Assembly: GCF_964252635.1 (NCBI RefSeq)
Contig: NZ_CAXUNP010000014.1
Location: 30,220 to 94,219, forward strand
Length of the DNA stretch: 64,000 nt
Direction: 5' to 3'
DNA from: Jatrophihabitans sp964252635
GTDB lineage: Bacteria > Actinomycetota > Actinomycetes > Mycobacteriales > Jatrophihabitantaceae
Positions 43,786 to 51,483 of the stretch are shown piece by piece. Position 1 is the first letter of the stretch; each line of letters opens with the position of its first letter. The notes beneath the pieces were generated by a model, which was given only the letters and a program-made list of their open reading frames with translations, was not told the origin of the DNA and ran no database searches. The position numbers and the translations under genes are program-made.

Positions 43786-44747
43786 TGACCCAGGACGTCG
43801 ACCAGCGCGCCGGGGCGCGGCCGGGCGACCAGGCGTCGCCTGACGACCTCGTCGTCGTCCCGGTGCGTCACCCGCTGCGCTGGGTCGCCGTCGTCGTGCT
43901 GGGCGTGCTCGTCGCCATGCTCGTCCACTCGCTGGTCGTCAACCCGGCCTGGCGCTGGAGCTACGTCCAGGGCTACTTCACCGACGGCCAGATCACCGAC
44001 GGCATCGTGGTGACGCTCGAGCTCACCGGCCTGGCGATGGCGATCGGGATCGTGTTCGGCGTCGTGCTGGCCGTCATGCGCATGTCGCCGAACCCGGTGC
44101 TGTCGTCGGCCGCGTGGTTCTACACCTGGTTCTTCCGCGGCACCCCGGTGCTGGTCCAGCTGCTGTTCTGGTTCTCGTTCGCGTACCTGTTCTCCAACCT
44201 GTCCATCGGCGTGCCGTTCGGCCCGCGGTTCCACACGTGGGACACGAACTCGATCATCACGCCGTTCGTGGCGGGCGTGCTCGGCCTCGGCCTGAACGAG
44301 GCCGCGTACATGTCCGAGATCGCCCGCGCGGGACTGCTCTCGGTCAACGAGGGTCAGTCCGAGGCGGCGGCAGCGCTGGGGATGAGCCGCACGCTGGCCC
44401 TGCGCCGGATCGTCCTTCCGCAGGCCATGCGGGTCATCATCCCGCCGACGGGCAACGAGACCATCTCCATGCTCAAGACGACCTCGCTGGTGATCGTCAT
44501 CAGCCTGAACGACCTCACCGGCGCGGCGCAGAACATCTACAACCAGGCCACGTTCCTGCAGATCCCGCTGCTCGTCGTGGCCAGCATCTGGTACCTGATC
44601 ATGACGTCCATCCTGTCCGTCGGGCAGTACTTCCTCGAACGTCGCTTCGGGCGCGGCACCAGCCGCACCCAGGCCCCGCGCCCGTGGCAGCGACTGCTCG
44701 CCCAGTACCGCGCGCAGCGTGCGCCGCAGTCGGCAGCGTCGTCGTGA
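43785..44747 (+). CDS. polar amino acid ABC transporter permease
   Basis: 320 aa inner-membrane channel protein of the HisM/GlnP group. After a cytoplasmic head (about 1-35) come five or six helices. The EAA motif (EAAAALGMSRTLALRRIVLPQAMRV, split at residues 194-218) contacts the ATPase. Only one permease is coded, so the channel is a homodimer. A TGATG overlap joins it to the binding-protein gene and a GTGA overlap to the ATPase. Tail basic and disordered. Confidence 0.92.
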   Translation: MTQDVDQRAGARPGDQASPDDLVVVPVRHPLRWVAVVVLGVLVAMLVHSLVVNPAWRWSYVQGYFTDGQITDGIVVTLELTGLAMAIGIVFGVVLAVMRMSPNPVLSSAAWFYTWFFRGTPVLVQLLFWFSFAYLFSNLSIGVPFGPRFHTWDTNSIITPFVAGVLGLGLNEAAYMSEIARAGLLSVNEGQSEAAAALGMSRTLALRRIVLPQAMRVIIPPTGNETISMLKTTSLVIVISLNDLTGAAQNIYNQATFLQIPLLVVASIWYLIMTSILSVGQYFLERRFGRGTSRTQAPRPWQRLLAQYRAQRAPQSAASS

Positions 44748-45508
44748 GCGAGCCGCTCGTCCGCGCCGACGAGGTCCGTAAGTCCTTCGGCTCGCTCGAG
44801 GTGCTCAAAGGCATCACGCTGCACGTCAACCCGGGTCAGGTGTTGTGCATCATCGGGCCGTCGGGGTCGGGCAAGTCGACGTTCATCCGGTGCATCAACC
44901 ACCTCGAGAAGATCAACGGTGGCCGGCTGCTCGTCGACGGTCATCTGGTCGGCTACCGGCGCGCGGGCAACAAGCTGCACGAGATGCGCGAGGGCGAGAT
45001 CGCCAAGCGGCGTGAGGACGTCGGCATGGTCTTCCAGCACTTCAATCTCTTCCCGCACATGACCGTGCTGCAGAACCTCATCGAGGCGCCCACGAAGGTG
45101 CGCAAGGTGTCGAAGGCGCAGGCCGTCGCCGACGCGCGGGCGCTGCTGAAGCAGGTGGGCCTGGCCGACAAGGAGAAGTCCTACCCGGCGCAGCTGTCGG
45201 GCGGCCAGCAGCAGCGCGTCGCCATCGCCCGGGCGCTGGCCATGAAACCGAAGCTGATGCTGTTCGACGAGCCGACCTCGGCACTGGACCCGGAGCTGGT
45301 CGGCGAGGTCCTCGACGTCATGAAGCAGCTCGCGCGCGACGGCATGACCATGATCGTCGTGACGCACGAGATGGGCTTCGCGCGTGAGGTCGCCGACGAG
45401 TTGATCTTCATGGACGAAGGGGTCGTGGTCGAGTCCGGTGCGCCCCGCGACGTGCTGGCCAACCCGCGGCACGAGCGCACCAAGGCGTTCCTGTCCAAGG
45501 TGCTCTGA
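44744..45508 (+). CDS. polar amino acid ABC transporter ATP-binding protein (GlnQ/HisP type)
   Basis: 254 aa ABC ATPase. Walker A GPSGSGKST (about 38-46), Q-loop MVFQHFNLFPHMTVLQN, signature LSGGQQQRVAIARA (about 148-161), Walker B LMLFDEPTSALDPE, and H-loop VVTHEMGFARE are all intact. It contains a 14-residue insert (GYRRAGNKLHEMRE, about 69-82) as in the mycobacterial-type GlnQ. GTG overlaps the permease stop. The oxidase gene follows 9 bp after the stop, so the importer and oxidase are probably one operon. Confidence 0.94.
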   Translation: MSEPLVRADEVRKSFGSLEVLKGITLHVNPGQVLCIIGPSGSGKSTFIRCINHLEKINGGRLLVDGHLVGYRRAGNKLHEMREGEIAKRREDVGMVFQHFNLFPHMTVLQNLIEAPTKVRKVSKAQAVADARALLKQVGLADKEKSYPAQLSGGQQQRVAIARALAMKPKLMLFDEPTSALDPELVGEVLDVMKQLARDGMTMIVVTHEMGFAREVADELIFMDEGVVVESGAPRDVLANPRHERTKAFLSKVL

Positions 45509-45517
45509 GCCGGCACG

Positions 45518-46669
45518 GTGACGGTTGGCTGGGACGCCGACGCGATGGTGCAGGCCTGGCCCGGGCTGCCGCCGCTGGCCGGTGACGCGTCGGCCGACGC
45601 GTGCGTCGTCGGCCTGGGTGCGTCCGGCCTGGCGGCCGTCGAGGCGTTGCTGTCCCGCGGGCTGTCGGTCATCGGCGTGGACGCCGGTCGGGTCGCGGCC
45701 GGCGCGGCCGGGCGCAACGGCGGGTTCCTGCTCGGCGGGCCCGAACTGCCGCTGCACCAGGCGATCGCGGCGTGGGGCCCGGCCGTGGTCGACCTGTACC
45801 GCGAGACCCTCGCCGAGATCGACACCCTCGAGGCCGTCCTGCCGCCCGGCGTCCTGCGACGCACCGGGTCCATCCGTCTCGCCGGCCTGCCGGGTCCGGC
45901 GCGCGACGCCGACGAGCAGCACGACCGCGAGCAGGAGGCGCAGGACTGCCGCGCGCACGCGGCGGCCCTGCGCGAGCACGGGATCGCCGTCGAGGACTAC
46001 GACGGGCCGCTGGGGGTAGGGTTCTTCGTGCCCGACGACGCGGCCGTGAACCCGGCGGTGCGCGCCCTGACGCTGGCCCGCGGGCTCGAGCACCGGGCCG
46101 CGCTGCGCGAGCACACCCCGGTGTCCCGGGTGCAGGCGGGCTCGGTCACTACGGCCCACGGCGTGGTCACCGCGCCCGTCGTCATCGTGGCCGTGGACGG
46201 CCGGCTCGACCGGCTCGTCCCGCAGCTGGCCGGGCGGGTGCGGACCGCACGCCTGCAGATGCTCGCCACCGCGCCGGTGGCGCCGCGTCTCGACTGCCCG
46301 GTCTACGGGCGCTGGGGCTACGACTACGCGCAGCAGGGCGTCGACGGCCGGCTCTACGTGGGCGGGGGCCGCGACCGCCACGCCGAGGCGGAGTGGACCT
46401 ACGCGGCCGAGCCGACGCCCGGCGTGCAGGGCTGGATCGAGGACGTCGCCGCGCGGATGGCCGGCGGCCCGGTGACCGTGCAGGACCGGTGGGCGGCGTC
46501 GGCCGGGTTCTCGGCCGAGGGACGCCCGCTGTGCGTGCGCGTCGCCGACGGCGTGGTGGCGGTCGGTGGCTACGACGGCACCGGCAACCTCGTCGGCCCC
46601 GTAGCAGCACGGGCCGCGGTGGCGTACGCGCTGGACGGCACGGAGCCGCCGCCGTACCTCGCCGCCTGA
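45518..46669 (+). CDS. FAD-dependent amine/amino-acid oxidoreductase (DAO superfamily)
   Basis: 383 aa flavoprotein of the D-amino-acid-oxidase/glycine oxidase group. The dinucleotide motif VVGLGASGLAAVEALLSRG (about 29-47) and AGAAGRNGGFLLGG (about 64-77) are as in PuuB-type gamma-glutamylputrescine oxidases; C-terminal VGGYDGTGNLVGPVAARAAV (about 348-367) closes the FAD site. Substrate: a secondary or primary amine or amino acid, not resolvable. It lies 9 bp after a polar amino acid importer, so uptake and oxidation of the same compound is a natural reading. A large inverted repeat follows it. Confidence 0.85.
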   Translation: MTVGWDADAMVQAWPGLPPLAGDASADACVVGLGASGLAAVEALLSRGLSVIGVDAGRVAAGAAGRNGGFLLGGPELPLHQAIAAWGPAVVDLYRETLAEIDTLEAVLPPGVLRRTGSIRLAGLPGPARDADEQHDREQEAQDCRAHAAALREHGIAVEDYDGPLGVGFFVPDDAAVNPAVRALTLARGLEHRAALREHTPVSRVQAGSVTTAHGVVTAPVVIVAVDGRLDRLVPQLAGRVRTARLQMLATAPVAPRLDCPVYGRWGYDYAQQGVDGRLYVGGGRDRHAEAEWTYAAEPTPGVQGWIEDVAARMAGGPVTVQDRWAASAGFSAEGRPLCVRVADGVVAVGGYDGTGNLVGPVAARAAVAYALDGTEPPPYLAA

Positions 46670-46685
46670 CGCTGCCCCGCGTCGC

Positions 46686-46733
46686 GACGGTATGCAGACA
46701 CGCGGGCCGGGGCCGGCGCGTCTGCATACCGTC
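46686..46733. promoter_or_regulatory. 14-bp inverted repeat before the GlcD-GlcF-type gene (terminator or operator)
   Basis: GACGGTATGCAGAC (46686-46699) and GTCTGCATACCGTC (46720-46733) are exact reverse complements 20 bp apart; three more pairs extend the stem after one mismatch. It lies 16 bp after the oxidase stop and ends 29 bp before GACAAT (46763-46768), the likely -10 of the next gene. It may end the importer-oxidase transcript or be an operator for the oxidase downstream. Confidence 0.65.
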
Positions 46734-46774
46734 CGCCCGTGACCACGCTGTCGCGCGTGCGGGACAATGACCGG

Positions 46775-49645
46775 GTGACCCTGACGACGACCGATCTCGC
46801 GGCCGCGCTGCGGCAGGCGGGTGTCGCCGAGGTCGACGACAGCGTGCGGCGGCGAGCCGAGTACTCCACCGACGCGTCAAACTATCGCGTCGTGCCTACG
46901 GCGGTCGCGTTCCCGCGCCACGTCGACGAGGTCGCGGCCGCGCTGGGGGTGGCCCGCGAGCTCGGCGTGCCGCTGACCAGCCGCGGCGGCGGCACCTCGA
47001 CGGCCGGCAACGCGGTCGGGGCCGGGTTGGTCCTGGACTTCTCCCGTCACCTGAACCGGGTGCTGGACGTCGACCCCGACGCGCGGACGGCGCGGGTCGA
47101 GCCGGGAGCGATCCTGGACGCCGTCACGCTGGCCGCGGCGCCGCACGGGTTGCGGTACGGGCCCGACCCGTCCACCCACGCCCGGGCCACCGTCGGTGGC
47201 TCGATCGCCAACAACGCGTGCGGGTCGCGGGCGCTGAAGTACGGCCGTACCGCCGACAACGTGCTCGGGCTCGAGCTGCTGACGGCCGACGGGACGCCGG
47301 TCACGGCGGGCCGCGGCCCGCTGCCCGGATCGCTGGCCGCGCTGGACGGTGTCGTCCGCGAGCACCTGGCGACCATCCGCACCGAGTTCGGCCGCTTCCG
47401 CCGGCAGGTGTCCGGCTACTCGCTCGAGCACCTGCTGCCCGAGAACGGCGTCGACCTCGCGCGCTTCCTCGTCGGAACCGAGGGGACGCTGGGCATCACG
47501 ACCGAGGCCACCGTCCGGCTCGTCGAGTCGCCGAAGGCGGTCGTGCTCACCGTGCTCGGCTACCCGGACATGCCGAGCGCCGCCGACGCCGTACCCGGGC
47601 TGCTGTCGCACGACATGGTCGCGCTCGAGGGCATGGACGCCCGGCTGGTCGACGTCGTGCGGCGGCGCCGCGGGCCGTCCGCGGTCCCGGACCTGCCGCG
47701 CGGCGACGGCTGGCTGTTCGTCGAGACGGCCGGCGACACCGAGGCCGAGGCGCGGGACCGCGCCGAGAAGCTCATCGCCGACGCCGGGGCGCTGGACTCC
47801 GCGATCGTCACCGGTCGCGACGCCGTCGCCCTGTGGCGCATCCGCGAGGACGGTGCCGGCCTGGGCGGCCGCACCCCGGCGGGCGCGCCGGCCTGGCCCG
47901 GCTGGGAGGACGCCGCCGTCCCTCCGGAGCGGCTCGGCGCCTACCTGCGTGAGTTCGAGGCGCTCATGCGGGAGCACCGCGTCGACGGCCTGGCCTACGG
48001 GCACTTCGGCGACGGTTGCATCCACGTGCGGCTCGACTTCCCGTTGACGTCCGACCCGCCGCGCTTCCGGCAGTTCGTCGAGGCCGCGGCGACGCTCGTC
48101 GGCGCGCACGGCGGTTCGTTGAGCGGCGAGCACGGTGACGGCCGTGCGCGCGGCGAGCTGCTGCCGCGGATGTATTCGGCCGAGGCCATCCGCGCGTTCG
48201 GTCAGGTGAAGCGCGTCTTCGACCCCGGCAACCTGCTCAACCCGGGTGTGCTCGTCGACCCCGCGCCGGTGGACGCCGACCTGCGTGTTCCGGCAGCGCG
48301 GCCGTTACGCCGCAACCTCGCGTTCGCCTACCCGCACGACGGCGGCGACCTGTCGACCGCGGTGCACCGCTGCGTCGGCGTCGGCAAGTGCCGCGCCGAC
48401 ACCACCGCGACCGGCGGCGTCATGTGCCCGTCTTACCTCGCCACCCGCGACGAGAAGGACTCGACCCGCGGCCGCGCGCGCGTGCTGCAGGAGCTCGCCA
48501 ACGGCTCGCTGATCGGCGGGTACGACGCACCGGAGCTCGCCGAGTCGCTCGACCTGTGCCTGTCGTGCAAGGGCTGCTCGTCGGACTGCCCGGCGGGCGT
48601 CGACATGGCCACCTACAAGGCCGAGGTGCTGCACCAGAAGTACCGCCGCAAGCTGCGCCCGGCCGCGCACTACGCGCTGGGCTGGCTGCCGCGGCACGCG
48701 CGGCTCGCCGGGCTGGCGCCACGGCTGGCCAACGCGACGCTGGCCAACGAGCGGCTGGCGCGCAGGGCCAAGCGCCTGGGCGGCATCGACCAGCGCCGCC
48801 CGTTGCCGGCCTTCGCGCGGCGCACGTTCCGCAGCTGGTTCCGCCGGCAGCCCACCCGTACCGCCCCGCCCGTGCTGCTGTGGGTCGACACGTTCACGAA
48901 CGCGTTCTCGCCCGAGGTCGGGCAGGCGGCGGTTCGGGTGCTCGAGGACGCTGGGTACGCGGTGCAGCTCACCGGCCGGCAGGTCTGCTGCGGGCTGACG
49001 TGGATCTCGACCGGCCAGCTCGACGGGGCACGCCGGCAGCTGCTGCGCACCCTCGACGCGCTCGAGGACGCCGTCCGCGCCGGTATCCCCGTTGTCGGGC
49101 TCGAGCCGTCGTGCACCGCGGTGCTGCGTCAGGACGTCGTGGAGCTGCTGCCCGACGACGAGCGGGCGGCCCTCGTGGCCGCGCAGACGCGCACCCTGGC
49201 CGAGCTGCTCGCGGAGACGCCGGGCTGGACGCCGCCGTCGCTGGCCGGGGTCGAGGCCGTCGCGCAGCCGCACTGCCACCAGCACGCGGTCATGGGCTGG
49301 GACACCGACGCGGCGCTGCTGCGCGACGCCGGTGCGTCCGTCACCGCGGTCGGCGGGTGTTGCGGGCTGGCGGGCAACTTCGGCGTCGAGCAGGGCCACT
49401 ACGACGTGTCGGTGCAGGTCGCCGAGACGGCGTTGCTGCCGGCGGTGCGCGCGGCCGGCGACGGCGCCACGGTGCTGGCCGACGGGTTCTCCTGCCGCAC
49501 CCAGCTCGAGCAGCTGGCCGACCGCCGCGGTGTCCACCTGGCGCAGCTGCTCGACGACCATCGAGTGGACACTTCGGCGTCCGGTGGTCAGCCACAAACG
49601 ACCACTCGACGTACAGATGACCACTCGCGAGAGGAACGTCCGTGA
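46775..49645 (+). CDS. FAD-linked oxidase/iron-sulfur oxidoreductase fusion (GlcD-GlcF/YdiJ type)
   Basis: 956 aa membrane-associated dehydrogenase, probably of a 2-hydroxyacid such as D-lactate, glycolate or 2-hydroxyglutarate. The FAD_binding_4 domain (about 35-220; SRGGGTSTAGNAVG, NNACGSRALKYGRTADN), then the FAD oxidase C-terminal domain with GHFGDGCIHVRLDF and GEHGDGRARGE, are followed by ferredoxin-type Cys motifs (CVGVGKC about 532, CLSCKGCSSDCP about 593). Two CCG domains close the chain (GRQVCCGLTW about 736; CHQH; GGCCGLAGNFG about 860). GTG 46775 is chosen because GACAAT lies 6 bp upstream; GTG 46739 is open too. Electrons would pass to the quinone pool. dapC starts at a GTGA overlap. 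Confidence 0.9.
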   Translation: MTLTTTDLAAALRQAGVAEVDDSVRRRAEYSTDASNYRVVPTAVAFPRHVDEVAAALGVARELGVPLTSRGGGTSTAGNAVGAGLVLDFSRHLNRVLDVDPDARTARVEPGAILDAVTLAAAPHGLRYGPDPSTHARATVGGSIANNACGSRALKYGRTADNVLGLELLTADGTPVTAGRGPLPGSLAALDGVVREHLATIRTEFGRFRRQVSGYSLEHLLPENGVDLARFLVGTEGTLGITTEATVRLVESPKAVVLTVLGYPDMPSAADAVPGLLSHDMVALEGMDARLVDVVRRRRGPSAVPDLPRGDGWLFVETAGDTEAEARDRAEKLIADAGALDSAIVTGRDAVALWRIREDGAGLGGRTPAGAPAWPGWEDAAVPPERLGAYLREFEALMREHRVDGLAYGHFGDGCIHVRLDFPLTSDPPRFRQFVEAAATLVGAHGGSLSGEHGDGRARGELLPRMYSAEAIRAFGQVKRVFDPGNLLNPGVLVDPAPVDADLRVPAARPLRRNLAFAYPHDGGDLSTAVHRCVGVGKCRADTTATGGVMCPSYLATRDEKDSTRGRARVLQELANGSLIGGYDAPELAESLDLCLSCKGCSSDCPAGVDMATYKAEVLHQKYRRKLRPAAHYALGWLPRHARLAGLAPRLANATLANERLARRAKRLGGIDQRRPLPAFARRTFRSWFRRQPTRTAPPVLLWVDTFTNAFSPEVGQAAVRVLEDAGYAVQLTGRQVCCGLTWISTGQLDGARRQLLRTLDALEDAVRAGIPVVGLEPSCTAVLRQDVVELLPDDERAALVAAQTRTLAELLAETPGWTPPSLAGVEAVAQPHCHQHAVMGWDTDAALLRDAGASVTAVGGCCGLAGNFGVEQGHYDVSVQVAETALLPAVRAAGDGATVLADGFSCRTQLEQLADRRGVHLAQLLDDHRVDTSASGGQPQTTTRRTDDHSREERP

Positions 49646-50739
49646 CCGCCCAGCCGTTCGTCCCGCCGCCGTACCCCTACGACCGGCTCGACGAGATCGC
49701 GGCCCTGGCCGACGAGCACCCCGGCGGGCGGGTCGACCTGTCCATCGGCACGCCGTGCGACCCGACCCCGCCCGCGGTGCTCGCCGCCCTGGCCGAGGGC
49801 GACGCCGCGCGCGGCTACCCGCCGAGCATCGGCACCCTGGCCTTCCGGCAGGCCGCCGCACGCTGGGTCGAGCGTCGTCTCGGTGCGACAGTCGATGCCC
49901 GCAGCGAGGTCGCCGCGTGCGTCGGCACCAAGGAGTTCGTGGCCACGGTGCCGCAGTACCTGCAGCTGCGCGATCCGTCGCGCGACACGGTCCTGTACCC
50001 GTCGATCAGCTACCCGACCTACGCCATGGGAGCGACGCTCGCCGGCGCGCGGGCCGTGCCGTACACCAAGCTCGGCGACATCTCACCGGACGATGCGGCA
50101 CGGGCCCTGTGCGTATGGGTCAACTCGCCGGCCAACCCGAGCGGTGAACTGCACGACCTCGTCGAGGCCGCCGAGTGGGGCCGTGACCACGGCGTGCCGG
50201 TGCTGTCCGACGAGTGCTACGCCGAGTTCACCTGGCACCCGTCCGGGCCCACCACGATCCTGCGCGAGGGCGTGCAGGGCGTGCTCGCCGTGCACTCGCT
50301 GTCCAAGCGCGACAACTTCGCCGGGGCCCGCATCGGCTTCTACGCCGGCGATCCCGAGCTGGTGCACTACCTGCGCGAGACCCGCAAGCACGTCGGGCTG
50401 ATGCCACCCGGGCCGGTGCAGCAGGCGGCCATCGTCGCCCTCGACGACGACGCCCACGTCGAGGTGCAGCGGCAGCGCTACCTGGGCCGGCTCCGTGTAC
50501 TCGCCGACTTGCTCGGCCGCGCCGGCTACCCCGCCGAGCTGCCCGACGGTGCTTTCTACCTCTGGGTGCCCGCGCCGGGCGGCGATGCCTGGGAGGCCGC
50601 GCGCGACCTCGCCCGCCGGGCCGGCATCGTCGTGTCGCCGGGGGAGTTCTACGGCCCCGACGGTGACGGGTTCTTCCGCGTCGCCGCGGTCGCACCGGAC
50701 GACCGCATCGCGCTGGCGGCGTCGCGCGTCACGTCCTGA
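49642..50739 (+). CDS. dapC: succinyldiaminopimelate transaminase, actinobacterial type
   Basis: 365 aa class I PLP aminotransferase, forming N-succinyl-LL-diaminopimelate in the pathway of dapD and dapE. YPYDRLDEIAALADEHPGGR at the start, VNSPANPSGELH (about 154-165), SDECYAEFTW (about 190-199) and PLP Lys about 222 (SLSKRDNFAGARIGF) match the actinobacterial TIGR03539 type (Rv1178). GTG overlaps the upstream oxidase stop, and GAGAGGAA lies upstream inside that gene. Its link with the oxidase rather than with dapD/dapE is unusual, but both reactions could also meet in amino-acid turnover. Confidence 0.9.
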   Translation: MTAQPFVPPPYPYDRLDEIAALADEHPGGRVDLSIGTPCDPTPPAVLAALAEGDAARGYPPSIGTLAFRQAAARWVERRLGATVDARSEVAACVGTKEFVATVPQYLQLRDPSRDTVLYPSISYPTYAMGATLAGARAVPYTKLGDISPDDAARALCVWVNSPANPSGELHDLVEAAEWGRDHGVPVLSDECYAEFTWHPSGPTTILREGVQGVLAVHSLSKRDNFAGARIGFYAGDPELVHYLRETRKHVGLMPPGPVQQAAIVALDDDAHVEVQRQRYLGRLRVLADLLGRAGYPAELPDGAFYLWVPAPGGDAWEAARDLARRAGIVVSPGEFYGPDGDGFFRVAAVAPDDRIALAASRVTS

Positions 50740-50775
50740 CCTTCGGTGCCGTCCGAGCCGGTAGCGTCGCCGGGC

Positions 50776-51270
50776 ATGGCCGACGACCAGCACGACGCCC
50801 CGCCCCTGCGTCCCCAGAAACGCGGTCGCAAGATCGCAATGACCGACGCCGAACGCGACGATTTCCTCGCGGGCGAGCGCACCTGCCGGGTCGCGACGCT
50901 GGGTCTCGACGGCCCGCACGCGACGCCGCTGTGGTTCGCGTGGGACGGTTCGTGCCTGTGGTTGTACTCGATCCAGCGCAGCCAGCGCTGGGCCGACCTC
51001 GAATGCGACCCGCGGATCAGTGCGGTTGTCGACGCGGGCACCGAGTACTTCGAGCTACGCGGGGTCGAGATCACGGGCCGCGCCGAGCCGGTCGGTGAGC
51101 TGCCACGCACCGGCGCGCCCGACGCCGCCCTCGTCGAGGTCGAGCGCATCTTCGGCGGCAAGTACCTGGCCGAGAACAACGGCGAGATGTTCCACGACCT
51201 GCGTCACGGCTGGCTGCGGATCACGCCCACCAAGATCACCAGCTGGGACTTCCGCAAGCTCGGCAAGTGA
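50776..51270 (+). CDS. PPOX-class F420/FMN-binding oxidoreductase
   Basis: 164 aa split-barrel protein, paralogous in fold to the one at 34.4 kb. A basic head (about 1-22) precedes MTDAERDDFLAGERTCRVATL and GPHATPLWFAWDGSCLWLYS, then QRWADLECDPRISAVVDAG and GRAEPVGELPRTG. This is the pattern of actinobacterial pyridoxamine-phosphate-oxidase-like (TIGR03618-related) proteins; cofactor is FMN or F420. TAGCGT (50762-50767) lies 8 bp before the ATG. Substrate unknown. It is followed by nested hairpins toward the convergent aldehyde dehydrogenase. Confidence 0.83.
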   Translation: MADDQHDAPPLRPQKRGRKIAMTDAERDDFLAGERTCRVATLGLDGPHATPLWFAWDGSCLWLYSIQRSQRWADLECDPRISAVVDAGTEYFELRGVEITGRAEPVGELPRTGAPDAALVEVERIFGGKYLAENNGEMFHDLRHGWLRITPTKITSWDFRKLGK

Positions 51271-51281
51271 TCCGTTCGCGT

Positions 51282-51339
51282 CTTCCCGCCCGTTGTGGTC
51301 ACGATGCAGCGTCGCTCAGCGACCCCTACGGGCGGGAAG
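51282..51339. terminator. nested hairpin, candidate bidirectional terminator
   Basis: CTTCCCGCCCGT (51282-51293) pairs exactly with ACGGGCGGGAAG (51328-51339). Inside the 34-nt loop GTCGC (51311-51315) pairs with GCGAC (51319-51323). It lies 12 bp after the PPOX stop, between convergent genes. Confidence 0.7.
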
Positions 51340-51347
51340 CCGGCGTA

Positions 51348-51367
51348 CGACGACCCGCCCGTCGTCG
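51348..51367. terminator. second hairpin between convergent genes
   Basis: CGACGAC (51348-51354) pairs exactly with GTCGTCG (51361-51367) around a 6-nt loop. It is 8 bp after the first hairpin and 117 bp before the end of the convergent aldehyde dehydrogenase gene; no T-run. Confidence 0.55.
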
Positions 51368-51483
51368 ACGTCAGGTACACGGCGGCCACACCGCGAACGC
51401 TCGGGTAACCCACCGAGTTGTCCGCGCCCGGGCGCGTCAGGACGCAGGGAAGCGCGGACAACTCCCGAAGGCCGGCGGGTCGG

